Source: Methanobacteriota archaeon
GTDB lineage: Archaea > Thermoplasmatota > Poseidoniia > Poseidoniales > Thalassarchaeaceae
Direction of reading: 5' to 3'
NCBI GenBank assembly: GCA_002725315.1
Contig: PBOL01000027.1
Location: 14,027-55,547 of the forward strand
DNA length: 41,521 nt
Shown here: positions 41,457 to 41,521 of the stretch, one piece after another
How positions within the stretch are numbered: the first letter of the stretch is position 1
How the letters are laid out: each line of letters opens with the position of its first letter
The notes under the pieces: model-generated
The model's database searches: none
Seen by the model: only the letters and a program-made list of their open reading frames with translations
Told to the model about the DNA's origin: nothing
Made by a program: the position numbers and the translations under genes

Positions 41457-41521
41457 ATGACTAGAAGCATTATGGCACTCAGTCTTTCCTTTTTCCTGCT
41501 TTCTTCGGTGGCCTTTGCACC
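41457..41521 (+). CDS. Start of an exported protein, cut by the window edge
   Basis: The last 65 bases encode 21 residues, MTRSIMALSLSFFLLSSVAF then Ala: a positively charged start, a hydrophobic core and an AFA cleavage-like end, that is, a signal peptide. AGGAG lies 12 to 14 bases upstream. The gene begins 50 bases after ftsZ. Its identity cannot be judged from this fragment. Confidence 0.65.
   Translation, partial: MTRSIMALSLSFFLLSSVAFA

Noticed and set aside
1-41521. CRISPR arrays, insertion sequences, integrases, attachment sites, replication origin
   Set aside because: I looked for regular direct repeats, transposase motifs and tRNA-end duplications and saw none; the tRNA-Tyr 3' end is not repeated nearby as far as I can tell by eye.

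Overview
The window looks like a piece of a marine planktonic euryarchaeal chromosome, most likely Candidatus Poseidoniales (Marine Group II) or a close relative. The archaeal assignment rests on an aIF1A-RIO1-KH gene trio, ribosomal protein eL15, a DUF63 membrane protein, a tRNA-Tyr with C1:G72 and a canonical bulge-helix-bulge intron, a presenilin-type protease, a SerK-like kinase, and TATA-like boxes about 24-29 bases before several starts. The Poseidoniales guess comes from combining these with an 11-subunit complex I, a leucine-catabolism carboxylase and very large exported proteins. It is inference, not a database result.

Layout. 1-3823: the start of folC (cut by the left edge) runs leftward and diverges across 17 bases from a presenilin-like intramembrane protease, which is followed by serS and a DUF805 membrane protein. 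3826-8322: leftward cluster for methylcrotonyl-CoA carboxylase beta, an enoyl-CoA hydratase of methylglutaconyl type, biotin carboxylase and a separate biotin carrier (leucine degradation), preceded by a long DUF63 protein (8390-9721). 9806-11908: leftward translation/ribosome-assembly operon (aIF1A, RIO1 kinase, two-KH Dim2/Pno1-like protein). 11952-23872: complete leftward nuoA-B-C-D-H-I-J-K-L-M-N operon with tight or overlapping junctions and no nuoEFG. 23960-38542: about 14.6 kb of leftward genes for exported or membrane-anchored proteins: a PKD-domain protein with a cytosolic zinc ribbon, a 1456-residue exported protein of unknown function, its overlapping small membrane protein, a 1489-residue subtilisin-like protease and an 893-residue repeat protein. 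38593-41521: PRC-barrel protein and eL15 (leftward), a SerK-like protein (rightward) ending exactly where an intron-containing tRNA-Tyr (leftward) ends, ftsZ (rightward), and the first codons of a secreted protein cut by the right edge.

How the genes fit together. Complex I would take electrons from an unidentified donor and pump ions. The carboxylase cluster would convert leucine-derived 3-methylcrotonyl-CoA towards HMG-CoA. The surface protease and repeat proteins would suit a heterotroph that degrades proteins outside the cell and then catabolises the amino acids; that link is inference. Points most worth a second look are the exported-protein block, a roughly 78-residue insertion between the two iron-sulfur motifs of NuoI, an acidic eIF1A-like tail on aIF1A, a same-frame split of the carboxylase alpha chain, a minimal SerK-like protein, and three 8-bp-arm inverted repeats in short intergenic gaps. 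No stretch over 300 bases lacks a gene. I saw no CRISPR array, insertion sequence, integrase or rRNA.
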